DNA from: Aquimonas sp044377145
Lineage (GTDB): Bacteria; Pseudomonadota; Gammaproteobacteria; Xanthomonadales; Xanthomonadaceae
Assembly (NCBI RefSeq): GCF_044377145.1
Contig: NZ_JBILJQ010000002.1
Coordinates: 124,001-188,000, forward strand
Direction: 5' to 3'
DNA length: 64,000 bases
Of the stretch, positions 8,813 through 17,267 are shown piece after piece. Position 1 is the stretch's first letter; each line of letters opens with the position of its first letter. A program made the position numbers and the translations under genes. The notes beneath the pieces are model-generated. The model did no database searches, was not told the origin of the DNA, and saw only the letters and a program-made list of their open reading frames with translations.

Positions 8813-10264
8813 TCAATGCAGGCGTTTGGGAACTGCAACACCACCCTTGCGCAAAATGCCAGCCTCCACCCGAAAGATGTCGGGGACGTTGATCTTCCCG
8901 TTGCTGCGTTCCTCAATGACGGCCACGTGCTTCATGGCGTCAAGCAATGTCCCCAATTCGTCGCTGTCCGAGAGCGACGCCAGCATCTTGCTTACGCCCT
9001 CCGCCGCGACGGCCCTGATCTTCGGGATGACATTGCCTTCGTTCCACGCTTCGAAAAGTTGTTCTCGCGTCATTGGCACGAACCTCCCTCGCAGCGCCTC
9101 GAGCGAAGGCTGGATCCACGCGTAGTCCTCGTAGAGCTCATGCAGCCTGCCGCGAGACGCCAAACGCACGCCATCAATAAGGCCGAGGTGGTCGACGGCG
9201 CGGCCTGACGGTGCAGGAAGGTGCTCTGCCGCGTTGTGCCATGCGGAAATGAAGCTGCGCGGGGAACAGGTGTTCGCGGCGTCACTGAGATGCAACGGAA
9301 CCCAAGAATGCACACGACCGCGCTTCTGGCTTCCGCCCATGAACTCGCCAGCGAAGGCGTGCACAAGGGAGGCCTGCACGGAGGGCTGGGCGCGACTGTC
9401 TCTGCCATCGAGTGGGAGCGCAGCTTCGGCGCCGAGTCCAGTTGCCAACGCCCGCAGCGCCTCGCCGCCTAGCGAGTCGCGAAGAATCTCAAACAGCAGC
9501 AAGCCGTAGAGCTCCGTGGGATGCCATACCAGACTCACGTGATCGTTGCGGATCTTGGAACTGTCCGGGAAGCGGAACAGCGTCTGGTCCGAGTATTGGT
9601 CCACGCGCATAAACAGCTTGGCGCGTATCGATCGGAAGGACTGCAGGCCGAGCGCCAGCCGCAAAAGGGCGCCGGTCAGTGCATGGATGTCATCCGGCGT
9701 ACGTCCCAGGCGTTCTAGCGCGTCGAACACGACCAGCAGCGACCGCCCCTCGGTCGAAAGCTTGTCATCTAGGCGGGTCAACGTCGCAGAGTAGAGCGAC
9801 GCATCCGTCTCTACGTGATGGATGACTTCACTCAAGTCGGAGGGGCCGCCCTCGCCGAGCTCCGCTTTCGCAATCCTTACCAGTACCGCTCGCCATATCT
9901 GGTCGGCGTTGGCCGCGCGCGCGCGCGCCTCAGCGACCTCATCCCTGGTGGGGGTGAACTGGTTCTGGCGATCGGAGCCATTGAAGCCGATACGGACATT
10001 TGCCTTTGCAAGAGCCACATGTCCGTACACGCCAGCCAGCCGCGTGCGGAGCTCGTCGTTGGTCAGGGCATGGGTCCAGAAGCTCTTTCCCATGCCGCGG
10101 TTGCCCACAACCAGTTGCCGCCGTATATCCAGAACGCCGCGATGGCCGGCAGGGAAGAAGGCTCTAGCCTCGTCAATCCGCTCATTGGGTTCGACTCGGG
10201 GCGACAGGTCGAGCCGGGCCATGGCGCTTCGGATGGAAGTGAAACCTTCGAATGTTGTGGTCAC
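8813..10264 (-). CDS. P-loop NTPase, third gene of a HEPN-ParA-NTPase operon
   Basis: 483 aa from a GTG at 10264. This GTG overlaps the TGA of the preceding ATPase gene as GTGA, which is why it is chosen over the longer frame. Walker A GNRGMGKS lies at about 54-61. A Walker B strand ending VVFDALE lies at about 178-184 (hhhhDxxE, STAND/AAA-like). An arginine-containing stretch RAKLFMRVDQYSD follows. The remainder is helical with no nuclease or membrane motif I recognise. The gene is translationally coupled to its partners, so the three products are probably made together and may form one complex. A role in anti-phage or plasmid conflict is inference from architecture and island setting. Confidence 0.82.
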   Translation of the reverse strand: MTTTFEGFTSIRSAMARLDLSPRVEPNERIDEARAFFPAGHRGVLDIRRQLVVGNRGMGKSFWTHALTNDELRTRLAGVYGHVALAKANVRIGFNGSDRQNQFTPTRDEVAEARARAANADQIWRAVLVRIAKAELGEGGPSDLSEVIHHVETDASLYSATLTRLDDKLSTEGRSLLVVFDALERLGRTPDDIHALTGALLRLALGLQSFRSIRAKLFMRVDQYSDQTLFRFPDSSKIRNDHVSLVWHPTELYGLLLFEILRDSLGGEALRALATGLGAEAALPLDGRDSRAQPSVQASLVHAFAGEFMGGSQKRGRVHSWVPLHLSDAANTCSPRSFISAWHNAAEHLPAPSGRAVDHLGLIDGVRLASRGRLHELYEDYAWIQPSLEALRGRFVPMTREQLFEAWNEGNVIPKIRAVAAEGVSKMLASLSDSDELGTLLDAMKHVAVIEERSNGKINVPDIFRVEAGILRKGGVAVPKRLH

Positions 10265-11598
10265 GGTATGGCGTCGGTGGTCGGGATGCCTAGGATGCTG
10301 CAAACGTCGTTCAGGAAAGGCCTGAACGTCTGCTCATAGAACGCAGCCGTCAGCTGGTCCTCAACGTGGAGCGGATCAAACTCCGCGAAGACCGGGCTGA
10401 AGGGAATCACTAGGGGCCAATGTGGACCCGAGCTGTCGTTGCGCAGGAAGACCAAGGCATCGGGGTCGGCAGGGGCGTCGCTCTCTGCATCGTAGAGATA
10501 GTTGGAGTACAGATCATGGAACTCGTCGAGGAAACGGGCTTGTACCTGTGGACTTAGGCTGGCTTTGGCGTGCACCGGACGCAGCTGCGCGCGCCAATCG
10601 GCGCTGAAGCCACGCCTCTTGTCGCGTTGAGCAAGCGAGTGAAGTGCCGCGAACAGCGCGCGGTAGCCCTCAAACGTCTGCTGCTGCGCCGTACCGAACA
10701 GCAGCACAGTTGCACCCAGACCTAGCATCGCTGGAGCTGCCAGCTCTGCCAAGCCGGCACGACTGTCGATGAGCACGACATCGTAAGCCTCATGGGCAGT
10801 CATTCGGTCGAGCATAGTCGCGATCTGCCGCTCCAACGGGACTGTGCCCGAGGCGTCTACGTCCTCGATCATGGCGCGCGCAAGCTTGGCCATGATGTTC
10901 TCTGGAAACTGGGCCGAAACCGCTCCCAGGGCCGGCAGGACATCCACACGCCCGCCGCCTCCGCGGGTGAGCTGGCTGGTCCCAACAAAATCGCTAAGTC
11001 CGCCTTCGGGCACGCCACCTATGCCGTTTTCCACCAGGAAATCCACGACGCCGTAGCGCGGCCTTCGTTCTTCCTCCAGCAGGAGTTCACCCAACCCGGG
11101 CGCTTCGAGATCGAGGTCGACGACGAGCACGTTTTTGCCCCGAGCGGCGAGATCGGCGGCAGTGACGGTCAGCGCTGTTGAGCGGCCAACTCCGCCCTTG
11201 AGGCTAGCGAACACCAGGCGCGGAGGGATTGACACTTCGGGGTTGGGAGTTGCCAGCCAGCCGACGCCAACAATGCGCCGGTCCAGAAGCCGACAGTCGA
11301 TGCCCCCCACCTCAAGGGAAAGTGGCTCCTCGGAGGATAGGACGGCAGCGGCCCCGGGCTCGTCTTCAAAAACCACCGGCCGACCTTGTCGGGCGTAGCA
11401 CCCGAGTGCGTCCGTAATTGCAGCAGTCAGGACGTCGCGCTCCGTGGCGTCCGCGGGCGAACGACCTATGAACACACTGAGACGCCCGCTGGCATCTCGC
11501 AAGATGACGCATTTGTTGGTCAGCTCTCGGCCGCCGTGCTCAGTCAGCAACCGAACCATGCGCGGCAGGCTGTCGTCGAAGAATATTGTGGTGCTCAT
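10261..11598 (-). CDS. ParA/MinD-like ATPase with KGGVGRS deviant P-loop
   Basis: 445 aa from the ATG at 11598, which overlaps the TGA of the upstream gene as ATGA. Residues 1-120 form a domain I cannot assign. The ParA-like core begins near residue 127: KGGVGRST at 134-141, then VLVVDLDLEAPG at 157-168, and VVLIDSRAG around 274-282 (the switch or Walker B equivalent). The signature lysine (134) is kept, but the usual P-loop lysine is arginine (139). This KGGVGRS subgroup is distinct from the partitioning ParAs (KGGVGKT). No parB or parS is nearby, so segregation is unlikely. Its place between HEPN-like and NTPase genes suggests an ATP-driven regulator. Confidence 0.85.
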   Translation of the reverse strand: MSTTIFFDDSLPRMVRLLTEHGGRELTNKCVILRDASGRLSVFIGRSPADATERDVLTAAITDALGCYARQGRPVVFEDEPGAAAVLSSEEPLSLEVGGIDCRLLDRRIVGVGWLATPNPEVSIPPRLVFASLKGGVGRSTALTVTAADLAARGKNVLVVDLDLEAPGLGELLLEEERRPRYGVVDFLVENGIGGVPEGGLSDFVGTSQLTRGGGGRVDVLPALGAVSAQFPENIMAKLARAMIEDVDASGTVPLERQIATMLDRMTAHEAYDVVLIDSRAGLAELAAPAMLGLGATVLLFGTAQQQTFEGYRALFAALHSLAQRDKRRGFSADWRAQLRPVHAKASLSPQVQARFLDEFHDLYSNYLYDAESDAPADPDALVFLRNDSSGPHWPLVIPFSPVFAEFDPLHVEDQLTAAFYEQTFRPFLNDVCSILGIPTTDAIP

Positions 11599-12020
11599 CC
11601 GGAGTCCATGTCTTTGATGAGGCCAGCCGCATCGGCCCGCCAAGCATCGACACGCGCCGCAGGGATCTGGATGGTGGGGGCGTAGCGCATGCCGATATCC
11701 CACTCCTGGAACAGGCGCGGACACTCCGCGATGCGTCTGAGTTCGCCGGCGCGTCGACCCTGCACTTGATCAAGAAGCCGCTGCTTCAAGGAAGGGAAGT
11801 GAGCGAAGAACGGATCGGTGCGATGTGCGTCGTCCGGCAAGGGGAGCATTCCGGAGTCGATCATGATGGCCTTCAGCGCCAGTTCGCCACAAAGGCCGAA
11901 CAGATGTCCGGCAACCGCCTTGCAGCCAGGCTGTGCGCCGGCGCCGGTTGCATCCGCCAGCTCGTTCGCGGCGCGGAAATGTCGCCGTGCCGCCACCTTC
12001 ATATCTCTACCGTACCCCAT
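11595..12020 (-). CDS. HEPN-like small helical protein, first gene of the operon
   Basis: 141 aa from the ATG at 12020; an in-frame ATG at 12002 is also possible. It is all-alpha with the pattern AAxxHFxxAxxL, then GHLFGLCGELALKAIM, then a His-rich middle and RYAP near the end. This is the layout of HEPN-fold proteins with an ECALKA-type helix. An R-x6-H (R...FAH) sits in the middle, resembling the Rx4-6H RNase motif, but its placement is not the usual C-terminal one. Nuclease activity is therefore only a possibility. Its TGA overlaps the ATG of the ParA-like gene. HEPN proteins are often toxins or effectors, which suggests this is the effector or sensor of the trio. Confidence 0.7.
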   Translation of the reverse strand: MGYGRDMKVAARRHFRAANELADATGAGAQPGCKAVAGHLFGLCGELALKAIMIDSGMLPLPDDAHRTDPFFAHFPSLKQRLLDQVQGRRAGELRRIAECPRLFQEWDIGMRYAPTIQIPAARVDAWRADAAGLIKDMDSG

Positions 12021-12361
12021 GCTTTGGCACCTGTGCTTGCGCTCTGCGTGATCCTAACCCGGATACTTTTAGTGGCCGAGTGCATCATGTCCCAAGTGCA
12101 CGCGAATATCTCAATCGAGAACCATGATCTGCTTAGCCCATTGAGCGTCGACGAGCCCAAGCTGGTGCTGGAGAAGTCAGTTCGTCTCCCGAGCTGGGCG
12201 TGCGTGGACACAGGGTTGAAGCGTTGAGCTGGTGATTGATCGGTCGGGCCTACAGACACATGGTTTTCAAGATATGGCGCTGGCGCTTGGCTCGTGGTGC
12301 GAGCCAGTACCGAGACCTGAGAATGAGTGCTGAACACCGAGTTGCACTTCTATTCCACGTC
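12021..12361. other. intergenic region upstream of the HEPN-ParA-NTPase operon
   Basis: The region is richer in A and T than its surroundings and has no credible gene. On the minus strand TTGGGA (12095-12090) and TAAAAG (12071-12066) are 18 nt apart and could form a weak promoter with a leader of about 40 nt for the operon. It is also the right edge of the island, next to a conserved MBL/rmuC pair. Confidence 0.35.
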
Positions 12362-13030
12362 TTACAGTCTGGGCTTCCCCACCGCCGCATCCGACACATG
12401 TGGGTTGCTCATCCGCTCACGCCCCAGCGTCGACACAGGTCCATGACCAGGCACGAACTGCACCTGATCGCCGAGGGCGAACAGGCGTTCGCGGATTGAA
12501 CGGATCAGGTCGGCGTGGTTGCCGCGTGGGAAGTCGGTGCGGCCGATGCTGCCGGCGAAGATCACGTCGCCGACGAAGGCGAGGCCGACTTCGCGCAGGA
12601 AGAACACCACGTGGCCGGGGGTGTGGCCGGGGCAGTGCAGTACGTCGAGTTCAAGCGCGCCGACCTGCACGCGATCGCCGTGGGCCAACCAGCGCTCAGG
12701 CGTGAACACCTGCGCGGGTGGAAATCCATACTCGGCGGCGCGGGTGGGCAGCTGCTGGATCCAGAAATCGTCGTCCGGGTGCGGGCCTTCCACCGGCACG
12801 CCCAGGCGCTGCTGCAGCTCAGCGACGCCGGAGCAGTGGTCGAGATGACCGTGCGTCACCAGAACTTTCTCCAGCGTGGCGCCATGGCGGGCGACAGCGG
12901 CGAGCAGACGGTCGACTTCGCCGCCGGGGTCGACCAGGGCGGCCTTGTTGGTGCGCTTGCAGACGATCAGCGAGCAGTTCTGCTGGAACGGGGTGACCGG
13001 CAGCACTTCGACGGCGACGGGCGGGTTCAA
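12362..13030 (-). CDS. metallo-beta-lactamase-fold hydrolase, glyoxalase II-like (YcbL/GloC type)
   Basis: 222 aa. The start is a TTG at 13030, supported by GGAGG eight bases upstream inside the end of rmuC and by a gap of only 3 nt after the rmuC stop. Zinc ligands: HGHLDH at 60-65, CPGHTPGH, GD in FVGDVIFAGSIGRTDF, and the last His in VPGHGP. Length and motif order match the short glyoxalase II-like enzymes that hydrolyse S-lactoylglutathione, rather than the longer GloB. Substrate assignment is by family. It is cytoplasmic, with no signal peptide. Confidence 0.88.
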   Translation of the reverse strand: MNPPVAVEVLPVTPFQQNCSLIVCKRTNKAALVDPGGEVDRLLAAVARHGATLEKVLVTHGHLDHCSGVAELQQRLGVPVEGPHPDDDFWIQQLPTRAAEYGFPPAQVFTPERWLAHGDRVQVGALELDVLHCPGHTPGHVVFFLREVGLAFVGDVIFAGSIGRTDFPRGNHADLIRSIRERLFALGDQVQFVPGHGPVSTLGRERMSNPHVSDAAVGKPRL

Positions 13031-13033
13031 TAT

Positions 13034-14524
13034 TCAGTCCTCCGGCGCCGAGGCGTCGAGTTCGGGTGAGGCTTCGAGCTGCAGCACGTCGACGCCCTCG
13101 AAGGATTCGACCTTGCGCAGGCTGCGTTCGATCGCGCGGGTGCGCACGCCGGCGGCGCCGATGCTCTTGCTGACGGTGTCGATCTGCTTCTGGGTGCGGT
13201 CGAGCACGTCGGCAAACTTGCCGAACTCGCTCTTGACCGCGCCGAGGATCTGCCAGACCTCGCTGCTGCGCTGCTCGATCGCCAGGGTGCGGAAGCCCAT
13301 CTGCAGGCTGTTGAGCAGGGCGGCCAGGGTGGTCGGCCCGGCCAGGGTGATGCGGTAGTCGCGCTGCAGGGCCTCGAACAGGCCGGGCCGGCGAATCACT
13401 TCGGCGTACAGGCCCTCGGTGGGCAGGAACAGCAGGCCGAAATCGGTGGTGTGAGGCGGGCCGATGTATTTCTCGTGGATGCGCTTGGCTTCTTCGCGGA
13501 TACGTCGCTCCAGCGCCAGCGCGGCCAGTGCGGCGGCCTCGGGGTCGGCGCGGTCCTGGGCATCGAGCAGGCGTTCGAAATCCTCGCGCGGAAACTTGGC
13601 GTCGATCGGCAGCCACACCGGCTGGCCGAGCTGGCTGCCGGGCAGGCGGATCGCGTATTCGACGCGCTCGTTGCTGCCCGGCAGGGTGGCGACATTGGTG
13701 GCGTACTGCTCGGCGGTGAGGATCTGTTCGAGCAGGGCGCCCAGCTGCACTTCGCCGAAGGTGCCGCGGGTTTTGACGTTGCCGAGCACGCGCTTGAGAT
13801 CACCCACGCCCTGCGCCAGCGCCTGCATTTCGCCGAGGCCGCGATGGACCTGGTCGAGCCGCTCGGACACCAGTTTGAAGCTCTCGCCGAGGCGCGCCTC
13901 CAGCGTGGTCTTGAGCTTCTCGTCGACGGTTTCGCGCATGCGCTCAAGCTGGGCGGCGTTGTCGGTCTGCAGCTCTTTCAGCTTGGCCTCCAGGGTGGCG
14001 CGGACCTCGTGCATGCGCTCGGCGTTGTGCTGGGTCAGCGTGAGCAGGCGTGCATCCAGCGATTCGCCGAACTGCTTCAGCGCGCCGACCGATTCTTCGC
14101 GGCTTTTGCGGGCGTCGTCCGAGAGCGTCTGCCGCAGCGTTTCGATGCGTTGGTCGGAGCGCAGCGCCGCCGCATCAAGCCCCCGCCCGAAACCATCGAG
14201 CCGCTCAGTCTGGGCGCGGCTGCCCTCGGTGAGCGCCGCGCGCAGCTGGGCCTCAAATCGCGCCTGCTGCTGTGCGGCTTCGCTGCGTGCTTCGCGCAGT
14301 TCCTCGCGCAGGGTGCGCTCGGTGCGCTCGGCGCTGGCCGCCAGCAGCGCCAGGCGCTCGATCAGTGCGGGGTCGGTCTGGGTCCGCGCGCTTCGGCGCA
14401 GCAGCAGTACCAGCAGCACGAGCGCGATCACCAGCAGCAGCGCGTGGCCGGCCAACACCAGCGGCAGCCAAGGCAGCGCGGCGGGTGTCGGCAGGGTGGT
14501 GAGAGTGGCAAGAGCCGGGAGCAT
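13034..14524 (-). CDS. rmuC: DNA recombination protein RmuC
   Basis: 496 aa from the ATG at 14524. A longer frame exists upstream, but the ATG is followed at once by a single N-terminal membrane helix (LPLVLAGHALLLVIALVLLV), as in RmuC. A long Arg/Glu/Ala-rich coiled coil follows. The RmuC domain has KTRGTFGEVQLGALLEQILT, PIDAKFPREDFERL and LLFLPTEGLYAEV. RmuC is a nuclease-like protein that limits inversions at short inverted repeats. The family is typically 450-500 aa, so the gene is complete. The MBL gene follows after 3 nt and is probably co-translated. Confidence 0.95.
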   Translation of the reverse strand: MLPALATLTTLPTPAALPWLPLVLAGHALLLVIALVLLVLLLRRSARTQTDPALIERLALLAASAERTERTLREELREARSEAAQQQARFEAQLRAALTEGSRAQTERLDGFGRGLDAAALRSDQRIETLRQTLSDDARKSREESVGALKQFGESLDARLLTLTQHNAERMHEVRATLEAKLKELQTDNAAQLERMRETVDEKLKTTLEARLGESFKLVSERLDQVHRGLGEMQALAQGVGDLKRVLGNVKTRGTFGEVQLGALLEQILTAEQYATNVATLPGSNERVEYAIRLPGSQLGQPVWLPIDAKFPREDFERLLDAQDRADPEAAALAALALERRIREEAKRIHEKYIGPPHTTDFGLLFLPTEGLYAEVIRRPGLFEALQRDYRITLAGPTTLAALLNSLQMGFRTLAIEQRSSEVWQILGAVKSEFGKFADVLDRTQKQIDTVSKSIGAAGVRTRAIERSLRKVESFEGVDVLQLEASPELDASAPED

Positions 14525-14670
14525 GCGGACGCTGCGTATTGGAAGGCCGGACAGTCTAGCGAGACCGCCGTCGCGACATCGTGCCGCGTGAGCGTTTGCG
14601 CGCTCCGCGGGGCGCCACTCGCGGGCGCTGAGTGTGGCTTTGCAGCGGCGGGCTTGAGTACAGTCCGCGC

Positions 14671-14970
14671 ATGAGCACACCTCTTGATCAAATCCCCGCT
14701 GAAGACTTCACCGCCCTGATCGGCCAGGCCCTGGCGGCCGAGGCCGCGGATCGCGGCTTCGCGCTGAGCGTCGAATCCACTGAAGTGAGCCCGCATCCAA
14801 CCGGTCGCGCCCTGCCCGGCTTTGCGGTGCGGCTGCGCGGCCCCGCCGGGCTGGAACTCGGGCAAGGCGTGTATGCGATTGAACATCCGCAGCATGGCCG
14901 ACTGGAGGTGTTCATGACGCCGATCCGCCGCGATGCGTCCGGCATGTTGCTGGAAGCGGTGTTCAACTAG
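14671..14970 (+). CDS. DUF6916 family small protein
   Basis: 99 aa from the ATG at 14671, with no signal peptide or membrane segment. The second half (GQGVYAIEHPQHG, then LEVFMTPIRRD, then EAVFN at the very end) matches the protein at 36349-36654 (QQIYRMRHPRLG, IFMVPI, QAIFN), so the two are paralogues. This family is usually found beside tail-collar (MdpB-type) proteins. Here it stands alone, divergent from rmuC, more than 19 kb from that cluster. Function unknown. Confidence 0.8.
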   Translation: MSTPLDQIPAEDFTALIGQALAAEAADRGFALSVESTEVSPHPTGRALPGFAVRLRGPAGLELGQGVYAIEHPQHGRLEVFMTPIRRDASGMLLEAVFN

Positions 14971-15346
14971 TGGCGTGATTCGTACTTGGCGGACAGCGGC
15001 TACGGGTGGCGTTGCGTGGCTGGCAAGGCGCGACGATGGGCCCTGGGCAGTAGTGCTACTGCGAGGCGCAGCAAGGCCGCCAGCCGCGCAAACACGGCGC
15101 AGATGCCCTGCTTGATCCTCAGCTACGCGGCGCAAACACGCCCTGCAGGGCGATGCAGAAATGCAACGCCCGGTAGGCCTGCATGTTGTTCTGCGGCTGG
15201 TCGCCGCCCGCGGGCGCGAGCGCCCGTCGCTTGATTGAGCAGAGCACGAAAGGACCTGAGGTTCAGTCATCGCGACGCCAGCGGGCCGCTCGGCAACGGC
15301 CGAGGCTCGGCATACTGTCTGACCCCAAGCCCGACCTGGAGCCCGC
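14971..15346. other. intergenic region with a long imperfect hairpin
   Basis: No gene is supported. Around 15018-15083 the arms GGCTGGCAAGGC and GCCGCCAGCC enclose the exact palindrome GCAGTAGTGCTACTGC (15047-15062). This looks like a dispersed hairpin repeat and may also end transcription from the DUF6916 gene. Confidence 0.45.
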
Positions 15347-17164
15347 ATGCACGGCGATGGATTTCTTGCCGACGCCCTGATCTTCCTGATTGCCGCCGTG
15401 ATCGCGGTGCCGCTGTTCCGCCGCCTTGGCCTGGGCGCGGTGCTCGGCTATCTGGCGGCGGGCGTGGTGATCGGCCCGCACGTGCTCGGCTTCATCGATG
15501 ACGCCGGCAGCGTGCTGGCTGCGTCGGAGTTCGGCGTGGTGATGCTGCTCTTCATCATCGGCCTCGAACTCTCGCCAGCCCGGCTGTGGGTGATGCGCCG
15601 CCAGGTGTTCGGTGTCGGCAGCCTGCAGGTGCTGATCTCGGCCGCATTGATTGGCGGCGTCATCGCCCTGTGGGGACTGGGCTGGAAGGCGTCCCTCGTC
15701 GTCGGCATGGGGCTGGCGCTGTCCTCGACCGCCGTTGGCCTGCAGCTGCTGGCCGAGCGCAAGGCTTTGAATTCCGACTACGGCCGCACCGGGTTTGCGA
15801 TCCTGCTGTTCCAGGATGCCTTCGCGATCCCGCTGCTGGCGCTGATTCCTCTGCTCGGCGTGGCCAAGGCAGCCGAGCAGTCGGCGCCCGATCTGAGCAT
15901 GGTGCTGAAGGCGGTCGCGGTGATCCTGGCGATCATTATCGGCGGCCGATTCCTGCTGCGGCCTCTGTTCAAGGTGGTGGCGCGGGCGAAGGCGGTCGAG
16001 GTGTTCACCGCCTCCGCCCTGATGGTGGTGGCGGGCTCGGCCTTTCTGGTCCAGCAGGCCGGGCTGTCGATGGCGCTGGGCGCGTTCCTGGCCGGCGTGC
16101 TGCTGGCGGAGTCAGAGTTCCGGCACGAGCTTGAATCCCACATCGAGCCCTTCAAGGGCCTGCTGCTCGGGCTGTTCTTCATGGCGGTGGGAATGAGCAT
16201 CGATCTCGGCGTGATCGCGGCCAAACCGCTGCTGGTCGCGGCCGGCACCGCAGGCTTGCTCGCCATCAAGCTGATCGTGCTGTGGGCGGTCGGACGCACC
16301 GCGGCGGGCTTGCGCGGCGGTGCGCCGCTGCAGCTGGCGGCGGTGCTGGCAATGGGCGGCGAGTTCGCCTTCGTGGTGTTTTCCGAAGCCGGCCGGGCCG
16401 GCCTGCTGCTACCGGCGGATTCCAGCCTGCTGGTGGTCATCGTCGGCATGTCGATGGCAGCGACGCCCTTGCTGCTGCTGGTGGTCGACCGCTGGTGCCG
16501 CCACCATCAGGCCGAGCATGCGGCCAAGCCCAAGTACGACGCCATCGAAGACCACGATCCGCAGGTGATCATCGCCGGCTTCGGCCGCATGGGCCAGATC
16601 GTCGGCCGCCTGCTGCATGCACAGCACATCCCGTTCACCGCGCTGGAGAACAGCTCCGAGCAGGTCGAGCTGTCGCGGCGCTTTGGCAGCACCCTGTATT
16701 TCGGCGACCCGAGCCGGCCCGAACTGCTGCGCGCGGCGCGCGCCGACCGCGCCAGCGTGCTGGTGCTGACCACCGACGACCCGGACGCCAATATCCGCAC
16801 CGCGCGGATGATCAAGCGCCAGTATCCGCACCTGAAGGTGTTCGCCCGCGCGCGCAATCGCCAGCACGTGTTCCGGCTGATGGACCTCAATGTCGACGGC
16901 ATCACCCGCGAGACCTTTCCCGCCGCACTGGAAATGACCCGCTCGGTGCTGCTGGCGCTGGGCCAGGAACCGGCCGTGGTCGAAGCGCGGATCCGCACCT
17001 TCCGCAATCACGACGAAAACCTGCTGCTGGAACAGCACCTGGTGTACGACGACGAGGCCGCGCTGGTGCAAAGCTCGCACGAGGCCTTCATCGATCTGGA
17101 ACGCCTGTTCGAGGCGGACGCGGCCTCCGAGGCCGAAGTCGACAAGCGCGCCACGAAGGATTGA
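15347..17164 (+). CDS. Kef-type K+/H+ antiporter (CPA2) with RCK domain
   Basis: 605 aa, the length of KefB/KefC. The N-terminal two thirds is a polytopic Na+/H+-exchanger fold with about 12-13 hydrophobic segments and the typical motifs GYLAAGVVIGP, LLFIIGLELSP and LLFQDAFAIPLLALI. A cytoplasmic RCK_N/TrkA-N domain follows, with GFGRMGQIVG and GDPSRPELLRAAR and the nucleotide-binding GxGxxG. The product should be an inner-membrane potassium efflux system gated by NAD and glutathione adducts. KefB and KefC cannot be told apart from sequence alone, and no KefF/KefG ancillary gene is adjacent. The MBL glyoxalase-like gene at 12.4-13.0 kb belongs to the same electrophile-defence theme. Confidence 0.92.
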   Translation: MHGDGFLADALIFLIAAVIAVPLFRRLGLGAVLGYLAAGVVIGPHVLGFIDDAGSVLAASEFGVVMLLFIIGLELSPARLWVMRRQVFGVGSLQVLISAALIGGVIALWGLGWKASLVVGMGLALSSTAVGLQLLAERKALNSDYGRTGFAILLFQDAFAIPLLALIPLLGVAKAAEQSAPDLSMVLKAVAVILAIIIGGRFLLRPLFKVVARAKAVEVFTASALMVVAGSAFLVQQAGLSMALGAFLAGVLLAESEFRHELESHIEPFKGLLLGLFFMAVGMSIDLGVIAAKPLLVAAGTAGLLAIKLIVLWAVGRTAAGLRGGAPLQLAAVLAMGGEFAFVVFSEAGRAGLLLPADSSLLVVIVGMSMAATPLLLLVVDRWCRHHQAEHAAKPKYDAIEDHDPQVIIAGFGRMGQIVGRLLHAQHIPFTALENSSEQVELSRRFGSTLYFGDPSRPELLRAARADRASVLVLTTDDPDANIRTARMIKRQYPHLKVFARARNRQHVFRLMDLNVDGITRETFPAALEMTRSVLLALGQEPAVVEARIRTFRNHDENLLLEQHLVYDDEAALVQSSHEAFIDLERLFEADAASEAEVDKRATKD

Positions 17165-17267
17165 TTCGCAGCGGCACAGCATCTGCAGCAACGGCTGCCT
17201 CATCGCCGCACCGGCCTGCATCGGCGGTACACCCTTTCACGCGTTGCAACTTGTCCGGACACCCCGC

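Noticed and set aside
10261..12020. Plasmid-type partition locus
   Set aside because: A ParA-like gene is present, but there is no ParB, no parS-like repeats, and the P-loop is of the KGGVGRS type.
11933..12127. Short plus-strand frames opposite the HEPN-like gene and its upstream region
   Set aside because: They overlap the start of the coupled operon and have no ribosome site or recognisable product.
13034..14680. Longer rmuC start at 14680
   Set aside because: The first 52 codons are not conserved-looking, would overlap the divergent DUF6916 gene at 14671, and precede the membrane helix that normally begins RmuC.
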